Shown here one piece after another: positions 12,257-22,069 of a stretch of DNA of 64,000 nucleotides. The notes beneath the pieces were generated by a model that made no database searches, was not told the origin of the DNA, and was given only the letters and a program-made list of their open reading frames with translations. The translations under genes and the position numbers were made by a program. Origin of the DNA: Hanleya hanleyi (lineage: Eukaryota; Mollusca; Polyplacophora; Lepidopleurida; Hanleyidae); the NCBI GenBank assembly GCA_036873755.1, contig JAVTVY010019608.1, positions 1 to 64,000 on the forward strand, read 5' to 3'. Each line of letters opens with the position of its first letter. The first letter of the stretch is position 1.

Positions 12257-14828
12257 ATGAGTGAAACGCCATCTGCAGAATCGTCCGAAGGCAGGGGAGA
12301 GAACTCCATCTATCCCGCGGATCTCCAAGACTTCACTTCTCCGGACCACTTTTCTGACATCACCTTGGTTGTAGAGGATAAGCCGATCCATGCCCACAAA
12401 ACCGTTCTTTCTTTGGCCTCTCCAGTGTGGAGGGCCATGTTTTCCGCAGATTTTAAGGAACGTCGAGTAGATTTTGTCGACTTGCCGGGGAAGGTTTACG
12501 AAGAAATGGTAGAACTCCTTCAGTGCATTTACCCTCCTTGCAAGAGAGAGATCAAAGGTCAGGAATATATTATGACCGTTCTGCCAGAGAGAATTCCACA
12601 AGTTTTCGAATTTGGCTTGCTTCAAGACTCAAAATTTATTCCCGGATACGTTTAAAGGGTGGCTGTTTATTCCGAAACACTGCAAATATACATAGCGGCT
12701 TATAGTCCCTTGTTAACCCTATCTGGCCTGGGCTTTTTGACTTAAATTTACCCATGATCCTCTACTGGGGGGGGAGGGGGTATTTCCATTAGGCTCAAAA
12801 TGGCACCAATATGATAAGCTAAAAAGCCGAGGAGGGTCAACTTTCATTTTTTTTGTCGGAGATAGGGGAAAGGTTCGGTGGGTGGGTGGGAGGGGGAAGA
12901 GACTGGATATTACATCGAAACTTGATATCTTGCCGGCCTGATTGAAAGCTAATGACCACATTTATCTTGCAAGAACCTAGCTTTGTTTTTCATCATGAAA
13001 ATATCTTGTAAATATCCATATTATATATAACATTGCATGATTGGAATATCCATATTATATATAACATTGCATGATTGGAATATCCATATTATATATAACA
13101 TTGCATGATTGAAATATATCCATATTATATATAACATTGCATGATTGAAATATATCCATATTATATATAACATTGCATGGTTGGAATATCCATCGCATGA
13201 TTCATGAGGAATCCATACAATTCTATCACCAAATAATTACCGTAAATGACAGATCACAGTTCTGGTTTGGTGGTTGGGTCAACTTAGTAGTAGTTTTGAA
13301 AAAACTGTGCGGAAGCTTGAGCTACCAGATCACTGGTATTTCGAACTACCAAAAGTGGATGCAGCCACTTTCGGTAGTTTGAAATACTTTCTTCTTGCAG
13401 TGTATAGTCCGTCCCTTCTCATTCACAGTATATACGCTAGACGATATTCTTTCTTTGAATATCCGTTTTCACTGTATTTGAAGGAATCAACCGACAGACT
13501 GAATGAGGAATCATATTTGAAACTATGGCAGTATAAAGATGAATGGCATTTTCAACTTTTAAACATGTTCAACTAGGCTACCCCTTCCTGAACGCTAACA
13601 TATGCCGTACATATATTTCGCATAAAATAACTGCTAGATTGTTGATTGTGAAAAAGTGCAATTTCAGTTAACATAACATTTTCGCAGAAGTGGCTATAAC
13701 ATCAAGAGTCTTTATACAAAGTTTCTCATAATTGAATGTCACACATTGAAAGTAAAGATCGCAGCGGTTGAGATATTGATCGCATCTTCTTGTACCGTGT
13801 GTCTACTGTCACTTAACCCGGGGCTATACTATAGGTGATGTCGTATAAACATCATGGCATATAAGGTACTGATACTGGACGCTAACGGAGATACATACAC
13901 TGTGCCGGAAATTTATTCGGACAAACTAATACTGATCAGTTCGGCGACTGGAACAATGTGGTGTCTTCTATGCATCATTGAACACTAAAACTGTTGATCG
14001 CTTCTCTCTCTCAAGATAAAGCTTACATTTATATATATTCGTTTTGTTTTATGGCTACTCGGATTTTGGTTTGAATAGCGTCTTATAATTAAGGCATAAC
14101 TTATAGTAAAGTAAGGTATTTAGATTATGAATGCGGATTTTTTGTTTCGTGACGCCAGCTCGTCACTGAATGTCGAATCTGTCGTTGACCTCATGCGATT
14201 TTCGTCACGATGGAAAGCTCTGTGCATGTCTAGTTTGTTTGCATTGTTGAAAGTTCTATAGTTAACATTTCTGTTTTTCTCAGAGGATAATGTTTACCGG
14301 GTACTCCCCCTAGCGGACGAATACCAGATAGAATGGTTAAAAGATCGGTGCGAAGAATACTTGGCGAACCGCGTGCTTCAAGAAGCGTCCAGTTCGAGAG
14401 CTCTTGACCACGAGGAATTCGCCAACTTTTGTGTCCAACACATATACCTTGCTCAGATGTACTCCATGGAAAAAGTATCTGCAGCGTCCATCAACATTGC
14501 CGCAGAGTTACCGCTCTTGGCGATACGGTCTGCTGAACTTTACGGTTCACTGGATTCGAAAACATTGTCGGCCATGTTTGAAAAAAGGGAAGACTCGTTC
14601 ACCAACAGAATAAAATTCCTGGAACACCAGGTGGATGAGAATAAAGACATCAGTAATTATTACAAACAGAAATGTGTGAACGTGGCGACAAATGCTTTGA
14701 AAATTAAGCGAATGGGGAACTATGTCCGCATTTGTCCATCGAACGAGTCGGACTTTTGTGACTGCGATTCTTGTATTTATTTCGGTCGTTATTTCGAGAG
14801 GATTTTGTCCTATCTCGAGTCCAACTAG
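12257..14828 (+). CDS. BTB/POZ domain protein, two visible coding exons
   Basis: Exon 12257-12557 (donor AAAG|GTCAGG) and exon 14284-14828 (acceptor TTTTTCTCAG|AGG) join in phase 1 to encode about 281 residues. The first exon holds the BTB core: FSDITLVV, then IHAHKTVLSLASPVWRAMF, the hallmark dimerisation-fold sequence of BTB proteins. The second continues the fold with VYRVLPLADEYQIEWLKDRC and ends in a BACK-like helical region and a Cys-rich tail. I chose ATG 12257. A strong acceptor (TTCCATCTCAG) at 12204-12214 implies an upstream, probably non-coding exon; a candidate donor TTG|GTAAGTG lies near 9173. BTB proteins of this size often act in protein-protein interaction or as cullin-3 adaptors; the partner cannot be told. 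No kelch or MATH domain is seen here. Confidence 0.85.
13015..13185. repeat. ~36-bp tandem repeat in the BTB intron
   Basis: About five copies of a unit containing CATATTATATATAACATTGC followed by ATGATTGGAATAT. The rest of the 1.7-kb intron (12558-14283) shows no gene; a 100-codon frame at 13274-13576 lacks support. Confidence 0.9.
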
Positions 14829-15136
14829 AGCAATAGCGCTATGCAGAAGCATCTGAATTTCATGAAAACTTAAACCAAGCGTGTTTTAAAGTAAAACTCA
14901 AACCATACTGTTCTAAATTTGTTCCTCCACTGAACCGAATGATTGGGGGACTTGCACAATACCAGTTATCCAATCAGATTATGTGATTGCCACTTCCTGT
15001 TTGTCCATTTTGGCGCAGTTAACCAATCACCTGGCACTTCCGGATTATCTTCTGGTCCTTTTGACGCCTTCGTCAAACTTTACCATACACTGACTTCTGT
15101 TTGGACATGGATACAATCATTGAATAATAATTACTT

Positions 15137-15158
15137 AATAAACTATTCTTGAAATAAA
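15137..15158 (+). terminator. Polyadenylation signals of the BTB gene
   Basis: Two AATAAA hexamers (15137-15142 and 15153-15158) lie ~310-330 bp after the BTB stop codon, followed by a T-rich run TGTGTTCTTTTATAT. Placement is typical for animal 3' ends. Confidence 0.6.
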
Positions 15159-15221
15159 AATGTGTTCTTTTATATATGTATATGTCATGGGAATGCTAGT
15201 ATATCAAGGCATTTAGATTAC

Positions 15222-15540
15222 CATTCGATTCAATTCAATTCAATATACTTTATTTAACGATGGTAAAAACACAGTTAGTACAATGACTAATCTACCATGT
15301 GGCCCTCATAACATGTATGTACATCAGGGATAGAATATATACAAGATAAACAAGTAATAGAACATGTAGTTAAAATATCATAAACAATAAAAACATACGT
15401 CGTAAAAGATTTAAAGGTCATTGGACATAAAGGACTTAAAAGTATTAAAAGAAGTTATCGTTCGGATATCCGGAGGTAGAAGATTCCAGGATTCCGTAGC
15501 AGAAAAATTAAAAGAACGCTTATACGACACGATTGACTAA
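15222..15540 (-). repeat. Probable 3' end of a LINE on the - strand
   Basis: TTCAATTCAATTCAATATAC at 15232-15251 gives, on the - strand, AATAAAGTATATTGAATTGA: a poly(A)-signal-like end followed by a TTGAA-type tail. The adjoining 300 bp is A/T-biased and non-coding. The rest of 15541-16360 has no gene I can support; a tRNA-like A-box (GGCCGAGTGGCTTAAGAC, - strand) sits near 16312-16329. Confidence 0.45.
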
Positions 15541-16372
15541 ATAGTTACGAATCTCTATATGTCATCAACGAAGGAGAGGCCTTGCGCAATCTACAATCTC
15601 AGATTGGTTCTCTTGGCTCTCCGGCTGCTACACAGGTGGAACGAAAAAAAAAATGGTTCTACATGGAAGCAAATCGGTTCGTTGTAGACCCAAATCTGTA
15701 CCTCGTGGAACCATATATATTGTGAAACTATTATTGAGGTTTTGGTTAGAAACCATAATTGGTTGAATCTCAATATGGTTCCAGAAATAACAAATGGACC
15801 GACAGAGATTGTATTCCTCCTATACCTGCTATACCGCTGATTCTTGGATCGGAGAGATCCGACGATCGATAAACAACCGTGATTCATAAAGGATTCACGT
15901 CTACAATCGAAACACATTTTCGTAAAGCCACCGACAATTAGCACACCCAACATCCAACCTTATCTCAGGTGGTGATGCGGTTCGCAACGGATGAGAATCA
16001 GTTGCATGTGGGTGCTACTGGCAAATTAGATGAGTGGTTATGATTTGGTGGTTAGTAGTTCTACTATATTTGCTGACGATCGTATCATAACTAGCAATTG
16101 ATTGGCCAGTAGCACCCAGCGAACAGCATCTCTGGATGAGATACGGTCGGATGTAGGGTGTGATTAGCGTGATACATTATGTATAAATGACATGTGAAGT
16201 AAAGGAGATTTTTTCCTTGGAAAGGTCTGGAACCATAGAAGAGTATGTGTTGGAATGTGCTATCTCCAATACAAACGGCTAAATGCAATAGAACAAATTC
16301 TACGAAGTGTCTTAAGCCACTCGGCCACCGAACGTTTTCATTTGGATGGATACAAACTGTATTCAACAAACT

Positions 16373-16455
16373 GACACAAGGCTATTCTATGGATAACAAC
16401 TTCTTTATTGCAGTGGAGCTGACGTTTCGTTGGAGATACTTCCAACTTTCAAAGC
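16373..16455 (+). repeat. Left arm of the repeat that hosts the provirus
   Basis: GACACAAGGCTATTCTATGG starts the arm, which continues through GCTGACGTTTCGTTGGAGAT to TCCAACTTT. It is the same family as 5131-5313. The matching inverted arm is at 28709-28787. The 12-bp ATTCAACAAACT immediately precedes it (16361-16372) and recurs at 28819-28830. Confidence 0.8.
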
Positions 16456-16590
16456 TGTAAAATCAATTTTAATCCTCTTAACCGGGTATAGACAATGGGT
16501 GATTGCAGATTAAATCTGAAGTAGCTGCATAGATAAAGGTGACAAAATGTTAACCCTAGAATGTGTGATGATTATACAATTAACCAGCGA

Positions 16591-17045
16591 AGTAGTAACC
16601 AAAGGGCATTTCGAGTCACTGGCGCCTCACTGCGCATGCGCGAGAAAGTGGTGTGCGCAGGAGTGTTCTGCGCAGGTATGAGATTTGTGGCGGTGTGCGC
16701 AGGACTGTTCTGCGCATGTGTGACGTCACTTCCGATCTGCGTGAATCGGGCGTGTGTATTCCTCCGCGGCGATGCGGTCTGGTAGTGATGCGGTCTGCCT
16801 CCGCGGACAGAAAGTAGTCCCAAATTCTCCGGCATTCTCCGGCAATCTTCAGGGGCAAGAGGGGTCCCTAGTGTACCGATTGGATCGAGTGAGATGTCAA
16901 AGTGAAGCATTCGTGAAGGAGCATCCGACTGGATGGGTGTGACGTGGAACTGACGTCATTCTGCTCATGCGCAGTAGACAAAGTGTATGGAAATAGACGT
17001 TTTGGGTCTAGGTGGGCCGCTATTGGTCCGATGGAGTCGTATGAG
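16591..17045. repeat. Left terminal inverted repeat of the provirus
   Basis: About 455 bp matching the complement of 28058-28522, with scattered differences and one small deletion (about 16680-16700). It contains palindromes TGCGCATGCGC (NRF1-like), several GCGCAGGA..TGCGCA modules, TGACGTCA (CRE-like), and the block GTGTATTCCTCCGCGGCGAT also found at 34127, 38734 and 63705. Confidence 0.9.
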
Positions 17046-17400
17046 GTATCAATGTGAAGCATTCGTGAAGGAGCATCCGCGGGAATGGGTGTGACGTGGA
17101 ACTGACGTCATTCTGCGCATGCGCAGTAGACAAAGAGTATGGAAATAGACGTTTTGGGATCTAGGTAGGCCCCTATTGGTCCGATGGAGTCGCATGAGGT
17201 ATCAATGTGAAGCATTCGTGACGTAGCATCAGACGGGATGGGTGTGACGTAAAACTGACGTCATTCTGCGCATGCGTAAGCAGGAATTGTGGGAAAAGGG
17301 TATGGAAATAGACATTTTGGGGTCGAGGTGAGCCCCTAATGGTCCGATGGAGTCGTCTGAGGTCTTATTTTGAAGCTCTCGTGGAGGAGCATCCGACTGT
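16904..17400. repeat. ~152-bp tandem repeat extending inward from the left terminus
   Basis: GAAGCATTCGTG-type blocks start at 16904, 17056, 17209 and (diverged) 17372. Each unit holds ACTGACGTCATTCTGCGCAT, then AAATAGACGTTTTGGG and TATTGGTCCGATGGAGTCG. The right terminus has a single unit, so the termini are asymmetric. Diverged units occur in the related element near 35010-35110 and 37570-37960. Confidence 0.85.
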
Positions 17401-17810
17401 GCTAATGGTTCGTCCGTGTTCAAGAGTCTGCGCATGCGTAGTCTGGCCGTAGTATAGAAAGCAGGCATTTTGGGGGTGCGTGGCAGTGTGCTTGACCAAC
17501 CACTATGGGTCCGTGGTTGTGGTTTGGTGGTGTGGGATGTTCGCACAGACGTCACTTCCGGTTTCACAAAAACTACCTCCGAACACAGAAGAGTTCCAAT
17601 TTTCCCTTAGACGTAGGGTCCGGATTTTCCATCCGGGCCGGCCCGGCACGCCCCGGCCGCAGCGCGCGCGAGTTATCCGACCGCACGCGCGCGCGCGCGG
17701 GTTAAAGGGAAGTTTCGGAAGTGTACAAGGGCACTATATCACATCGGGGTATATATTTCATCCAAGTATAGCGGAAAGCGGTTGTCGTGAATAACAACAA
17801 GTTCAGCAAT
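17401..17810. other. GC-rich spacer inside the left end of the provirus
   Basis: Contains a CpG-dense block (about 17630-17702) with alternating GCGCGCGC. Open frames here are incidental to composition. No gene supported. Confidence 0.5.
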
Positions 17811-17875
17811 GTTTATACAGTTTATTATCCCCAATGTTACATCATACCCAGACTGGGGGAGCCGCCCTGGGTATG
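17811..17875 (-). terminator. 3' stem-loop plus AATAAA after the zinc-finger gene
   Basis: Read on the - strand, a hairpin with perfect 9-bp stem (CATACCCAG / CTGGGTATG, 17875-17843) and a loop containing GGCTCCCCC is followed by GATGTAACATTGGGGATAATAAA. The same stem-loop and downstream block occur at 36933-36985 in the related element, and variants at 23905-23940 and 35738-35770. It probably directs 3'-end formation of the zinc-finger mRNA. Confidence 0.65.
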
Positions 17876-18013
17876 TTTAGTATGTTCACAGCAAAACAAA
17901 TTGAAACACCATGTTTTATTATTTAACACACCGTCACATTTAATGTTTACTGAGGTCAAGTCAACGATCAGCATGTAGACATAGAGAGTATATACGGCAT
18001 GTTATGCTATTCA

Positions 18014-18958
18014 TCAGTGCAAGGGTGACGCATTCAGCTGATGGGGGTGGTCGATCAGCTTGGTAACGAAGAATGTAACATTGGTGACCCTCTCTACGAC
18101 CCATTGTGTGTTGAGGCGTTTACGATGTGCCCATCTCAAGGGATCCATGGTGTCCAGTTTCTCCAGCATCGTCTCTAGCGACGCCCGGTTAATGATGGTG
18201 AACGGCTGGTCAAACACATGGCTGTTATTACTGGCATAATAATACCGTAACTGGTCCGTCTCTTTGTGACGTAAGATGTACCCGAAAGCGACATTCAATT
18301 TGAAGACCGTAGCTTGGTCATTGAAGATGGCTTCCACGTAGCTGCGTAGAAGGGTGAGGTCGGTCAGTGGGAAATTGTAGATATCTGGAATAGGGCGATC
18401 ACGGTGGAAAACGTGCCGTATCATGGGCCATTGGCGCCGATAGATGTCACTCACTGGATGGGCGTCCTGTAACAGATCGCTAGGAACATCCACTGCATCT
18501 TCCAGGAAATGTTCGATGTCGTCAGGCGTATGACTAGCAACAATAATGCTAGGGACTGGCTGGATATCTAGGCTCTTCTGAACTGTGGGTACAGGTGGGC
18601 TCTCTGTGATCGCATCACCAGTGCCATTCGTCTCCCCGGGCTCATCTTCACTGGGTCTGACCCTCCTGGGTGCCACTTTAGTGGGAAGTTGTCGCCCAAA
18701 CCGTAGAGACGGGGCATGAATCAAACGCTGATGCCGCCTTAACTGGCTGGGTCGTTTGAAGAATTGACCACATTCATTACATTGTTCCGTCGCGCCCTCG
18801 TGGAATGAGCGTTCGTGGCGCAGTAAAGGATCCTCCCGATTAAATGACCGTGCGCAGGTTATACAAGTATACCGTGCGCCGTTGTGGATGGAGGACTCGT
18901 GCCGTCGCAAATCTTCTGGGCGAGTAAACTGCTTCTGGCAAGTTGTGCAAGAGAACAT
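18014..18958 (-). CDS. C2H2 zinc-finger protein of the provirus
   Basis: 314 residues. Three tandem C2H2 fingers occupy about residues 4-25 (C4, C7, H20, H25), 32-53 and 60-81, each with the C-x2-C-x12-H-x4-H pattern. A polar linker follows (about 90-155). The C-terminal half (about 210-310) is a compact region with VAFGYILRHKETDQLRYYYA and WVVERVTNVTFFVTK, a type I associate with invertebrate Maverick-like elements and that has no assigned function. Fingers imply nucleic-acid binding, perhaps regulation of the element's own promoters or ends (inference). The gene stands alone at the left end, with its own TATA box (19095-19102) and a 3' stem-loop. It is intact, and relatives of the finger gene are the main genes kept in the decayed sister elements. 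Confidence 0.85.
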   Translation of the reverse strand: MFSCTTCQKQFTRPEDLRRHESSIHNGARYTCITCARSFNREDPLLRHERSFHEGATEQCNECGQFFKRPSQLRRHQRLIHAPSLRFGRQLPTKVAPRRVRPSEDEPGETNGTGDAITESPPVPTVQKSLDIQPVPSIIVASHTPDDIEHFLEDAVDVPSDLLQDAHPVSDIYRRQWPMIRHVFHRDRPIPDIYNFPLTDLTLLRSYVEAIFNDQATVFKLNVAFGYILRHKETDQLRYYYASNNSHVFDQPFTIINRASLETMLEKLDTMDPLRWAHRKRLNTQWVVERVTNVTFFVTKLIDHPHQLNASPLH

Positions 18959-18959
18959 C

Positions 18960-19330
18960 TTGGTGGTTGACAGTGTCGTAGCTCCTCTCGTCAGATAGGC
19001 TCAGGCTGATGAGGCAGGCTCAGACTGGTCAGGCAGGCTCAGGCTGGTGAGGTGAAGTAGGTAAATGAATGCAGCAATGCCCTAAATATTCCCACTTTTA
19101 TACACCTACATAGAAGTACCCGGATGTAGGCGCGGACGTCAAGTGCCCGGATCAAAGACACGGACGTCAGCGAAAAAAAACCCCACATACAGCTCACTAC
19201 ATGCAGTCGCCTCCTCAAGAACCTCATACATACCCGGATGCAGGCGCGGACGTGAAGTGCCCGGATGAAGACCCGGACGTCAGCGAAATTCTGGGGGGAA
19301 AACCCCACAGACAGGTCAGTACATGCATTC
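18960..19330 (-). promoter_or_regulatory. Upstream region of the zinc-finger gene
   Basis: On the - strand a TATAAAAG box (19102-19095) lies ~140 bp before the start codon, and a second TATAAAAG lies near 19383-19376. Two direct ~90-bp repeats (about 19118-19205 and 19229-19328) carry GGCGCGGACGT and GACGTCAGCG. A GGCAGGCTCAGGCTGGT array at 18995-19050 and the TATA segment are duplicated at 27637-27870 near the right end. Confidence 0.6.
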
Positions 19331-19876
19331 CTATCATGTTTCCTACCCGTCGGATGAAACGGCCAGGCCGCTTCCCTTTTATAGCACGCTTGCTGGTGAT
19401 CTATTTTTAGCACACTCAGTTCATCTACCTCCAACTCGAGGACCTCGTCAAATGCTGGAATGCCCGCTCGTAACCTAGACCAAAACATGTGCTTGGTCTG
19501 TGGGCTGATTTCATTGGCTCGCTATTTTACTGCAGCGCTCTTCCATTGTTTTCTGGACATTGATGGGTTACATTTGGCCCCATCCTAGGCCACTGATTGG
19601 CTACTTTCTCCACGGTGTTCAAAGCCAGATTCACCGAATTCCCACATGTCTGTTATAGCCTTCATGCATTATGCTCATATAGAAAACACACAAGACAGGG
19701 TTTTTTGGTGAGATCTCATTTTGTTTTTTATTCAACAATAACTAACAACAACAACTGAAACTGAAGCCCAGAACAGGGGGCTTGTACATTGAAATCGATA
19801 GAACTTAAGCCCAGAACAGGGGGTATTTCGTAAAAGAACTTAAGCCCAGAACAAGGGGCTTGTACATTGAAAGAAC
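19331..19876 (-). terminator. Spacer with 3' repeats and poly(A) signal of the capsid-protease unit
   Basis: After the protease stop codon, four copies of a ~36-bp segment (starting near 19873, 19836, 19802 and 19764) repeat the gene's last codons including its stop (complement of AAGCCCAGAAC). AATAAA on the - strand is at 19732-19727. 19331-19720 has no gene. Confidence 0.65.
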
Positions 19877-20350
19877 TTAAGCCCAGAACGGGGCTTGTAC
19901 ATTGAAATGATGGGCGGCCCAGTCATATACGAGTACATCGCGGTCCTCGGCCTTGGGGTACTCGTCAAACATCTGTACGATGGTAGATGAGGTTCTTCCC
20001 CGGTATCGATGGTACAGGTAAAACAAGCAATATTGTCCGCACACGCTACTGGTCAGGCTTTGCAACGTTCGACTGTTCCAACACCACGTCTCTGTGCCTT
20101 GATCCATGAAGTCTGTTAAATCGGGATGGAGGGGTGGCAGGCCGTACGGGTCAAAGTATTCGCCCTGCTGTTCTGTCAAGTACACGCCCACCCATTGTTC
20201 ACCGGGCCGATCCATCGGGTCCGTGTTGAGAACGTAAGCAGCAGGATACATACGGTCTAATGGGAACACATCTCGGGCGAACACCCCTTGAAAGACCATA
20301 CGTGTCCCTGGGTCATTCTCAAGCACGGTGTTTATCTGGTCTGTATCCAT
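19877..20350 (-). CDS. Adenain-like cysteine protease, catalytic His replaced
   Basis: 157 residues from ATG 20350. An upstream in-frame extension to 20410 is possible, but it would overlap the capsid gene, and 20350 fits the MDTxxxN opening I expect of this family. Adenain-type proteases mature capsid proteins using His, Asp/Glu, Gln and Cys. Here the nucleophile region SSVCGQYCLFY (Cys104 from this start), an upstream Gln, and EYFDPYG (the acid) are present. The position normally His, followed by Trp, reads GEQWVGVYL, so the His is Gln. Either this copy is catalytically dead or another His substitutes. The gene follows the capsid gene with a one-base gap (TAA-C-ATG), suggesting coupled translation. 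Confidence 0.8.
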   Translation of the reverse strand: MDTDQINTVLENDPGTRMVFQGVFARDVFPLDRMYPAAYVLNTDPMDRPGEQWVGVYLTEQQGEYFDPYGLPPLHPDLTDFMDQGTETWCWNSRTLQSLTSSVCGQYCLFYLYHRYRGRTSSTIVQMFDEYPKAEDRDVLVYDWAAHHFNVQAPFWA

Positions 20351-20351
20351 G

Positions 20352-21665
20352 TTAGGTGGCAAAGTCACACAGGACGTTGCGCGCCTTGTCCACTTGAATG
20401 ATGTTTTCAAACTCGGCGCAGCAGATCACATTGACGGTGCTCCGAAGGGCTCGTGCAAAGTGGATTTCCAACCGTAAATTGCCTTGCTTGGCGAGGGCCA
20501 GCTGATGGTCGTTCTCTAAGGTGGGGGTCAGATCGAAACAGAACAACGTGTATCCGTTCGCGTAGTCCTCCCGACTGATCATATTCCCTTCGTCCTGGTT
20601 GATTTGACCGGTGGCTGTAAACAGGCTCTGATAGGCTCGAATGAAATTCGCGCGCCCAAAGTTCGGTGTTAAGGCCGTAGCTGGGACCTGTTGTCCATCC
20701 ACATGCAGGGCCACAAAATTGATGCCGAAATGTTTAAAGTCAAACGGGTTCTCTGGGTAGGCTCCGCTGAAACTGGTATTTTCCACACAGGCCAGGATCA
20801 ATCGCTTGGGTAGTTCCCCCAGGAACAGGTTTTCTTTGTCGGCGCTCATATTTCCAGCCGACACAGAGAACACTTTGGTTTGCACACGCCGGATAGGGTA
20901 CTGGGCTGGTTTTGTTTCCAAGGCTTTGAGGTGTCCCAATTGAACGGCTGGATTCGGTTTCACTTTTCGGACATACAGGACTGCGTCTTGGATGACAATC
21001 TTATAGTCAGCAGCATGCCCCTCCACGTTAGTGGCCATCAAGGCGAAGGCCAGAGGCGCCCGTATCAGTCGGATTTTGATGGGGATCTTGTTCAAGAGGT
21101 ACCGGTCTTGCATGAACATGTCTGCGTGCAGTCGACCCATGAGAGCCACCGAGACACCGTTCGCGGTCAAAGCAGTCCGTTTGTTATATCCCGCATTGTC
21201 GTTCTCTACGTCCATGTGGTCGGCTGTGTCCTGGTAGAATAAAGCGGCTGTCAGTTGAGATTGTTTAGCCTCTCGTCCATACGACAACAGCGTCTCGATG
21301 TAGGCTCGATAGGGGTACGTGTTGGTCGAGTCACTGATGAGTTTGTCGCTGAGAAATATATCCACCTGTTGAAACATAGAGTGCAGCCAGAGATTCGTCG
21401 GGCCCACCGTTGCTTGGTCGACGATTCTGGAGCCACCCCCATTGACGACCTTGGCTTTCACATACAAGTGTGTATGGGCTAAATCCACATAGGCCGTATC
21501 CGCATTACTGATGGTGAACTCGATGGGTCCTGTTTCGTTGATGCTGGAGAGCGGGAGACGCTCCACCCATAATCCTTGTTCGGCACTGATCTGTGTGGGC
21601 GGGACGGTCCACAAATCAAATTCACTGTTGGTGGAGGGGCAGGACTCTGCGTGGATTAAGGACAT
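20352..21665 (-). CDS. Major capsid protein candidate
   Basis: 437 residues, open throughout. It belongs to the protein type seen in many invertebrate genomes and represented by C. elegans F54H12.2. Recognisable parts are SEFDLWTVPPTQ near the N-terminus, NTYPYRAYIETLLSYG about residues 115-130, and FENIIQVDKARNVLCDF at the C-terminus. Length and the beta-rich, Gly/Asn-turn-rich sequence fit a double jelly-roll capsid protein; the exact role (major versus minor) is inference. It lies between the core-like gene (2-bp gap) and the protease (1-bp gap), the expected morphogenesis cluster. No premature stops or frameshifts seen, so selection may have acted until recently. Confidence 0.75.
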   Translation of the reverse strand: MSLIHAESCPSTNSEFDLWTVPPTQISAEQGLWVERLPLSSINETGPIEFTISNADTAYVDLAHTHLYVKAKVVNGGGSRIVDQATVGPTNLWLHSMFQQVDIFLSDKLISDSTNTYPYRAYIETLLSYGREAKQSQLTAALFYQDTADHMDVENDNAGYNKRTALTANGVSVALMGRLHADMFMQDRYLLNKIPIKIRLIRAPLAFALMATNVEGHAADYKIVIQDAVLYVRKVKPNPAVQLGHLKALETKPAQYPIRRVQTKVFSVSAGNMSADKENLFLGELPKRLILACVENTSFSGAYPENPFDFKHFGINFVALHVDGQQVPATALTPNFGRANFIRAYQSLFTATGQINQDEGNMISREDYANGYTLFCFDLTPTLENDHQLALAKQGNLRLEIHFARALRSTVNVICCAEFENIIQVDKARNVLCDFAT

Positions 21666-21667
21666 GT

Positions 21668-22069
21668 TTAAGAAAAGATATCCTGGGTCTTCGATGTGCG
21701 TCGTCGCTGGGTCGGTCGTCGACTGGTGCGTGGTCTCGGTGGTGCAGGTCTTTTATTCCCTACGGTGCGTTGTGCTTTGGCCACCAAGACGCCTCCCGCT
21801 TCTTTGGCCAGCCGTTTCAAGGCTTCTTTGGGTGCCGTACCCCAAGACATCACCGGCGACTTGCAGTCCACTGCGTACCGCTTATTTGCCGATTGCTTTG
21901 CCGATCGCGTCACCAAGGGCAGGAACGTTTTGACGATGCTCCCGAGTATGTTTCCCAGCCCATGTCCTCGTTGCATGCGTGCACCACTAAAGACCGGAAG
22001 GCCACCTCCGGCCTGTTGGGCATAATAGTCCATATAGCTGCGTGCATCGCACTCGTAAGGCACCTTCAT
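21668..22069 (-). CDS. Basic virion core-like protein
   Basis: 133 residues. The middle carries GHGLGNILGSIVKTFLPL, a glycine-hydrophobic amphipathic stretch, followed by a Lys/Arg-rich C-terminus ending RRPTQRRRTSKTQDIFS. Proteins with this layout accompany the capsid genes of adintovirus/Maverick elements and recall adenovirus core or membrane-lytic proteins; identity is inferred from layout and context. Its ATG overlaps the stop of the penton-like gene in a TAATG junction, and its stop is two bases before the capsid ATG. Confidence 0.65.
   Translation of the reverse strand: MKVPYECDARSYMDYYAQQAGGGLPVFSGARMQRGHGLGNILGSIVKTFLPLVTRSAKQSANKRYAVDCKSPVMSWGTAPKEALKRLAKEAGGVLVAKAQRTVGNKRPAPPRPRTSRRPTQRRRTSKTQDIFS

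Noticed and set aside
12227..12625. 132-codon frame opposite the BTB exon
   Set aside because: Antisense shadow of a well-supported exon.
13274..13576. 100-codon frame in the BTB intron
   Set aside because: No ATG start at its beginning, no splice sites in register and no recognisable domain.
16561..17794. Several frames of 60-112 codons in the left end of the provirus
   Set aside because: They lie in terminal repeats and CpG-rich spacer and appear in mirror image at the right end.
19039..19488. 149-codon frame between the zinc-finger and protease genes
   Set aside because: It runs through direct repeats and TATA boxes of the zinc-finger upstream region; sequence is low-complexity and Arg/Cys-biased.
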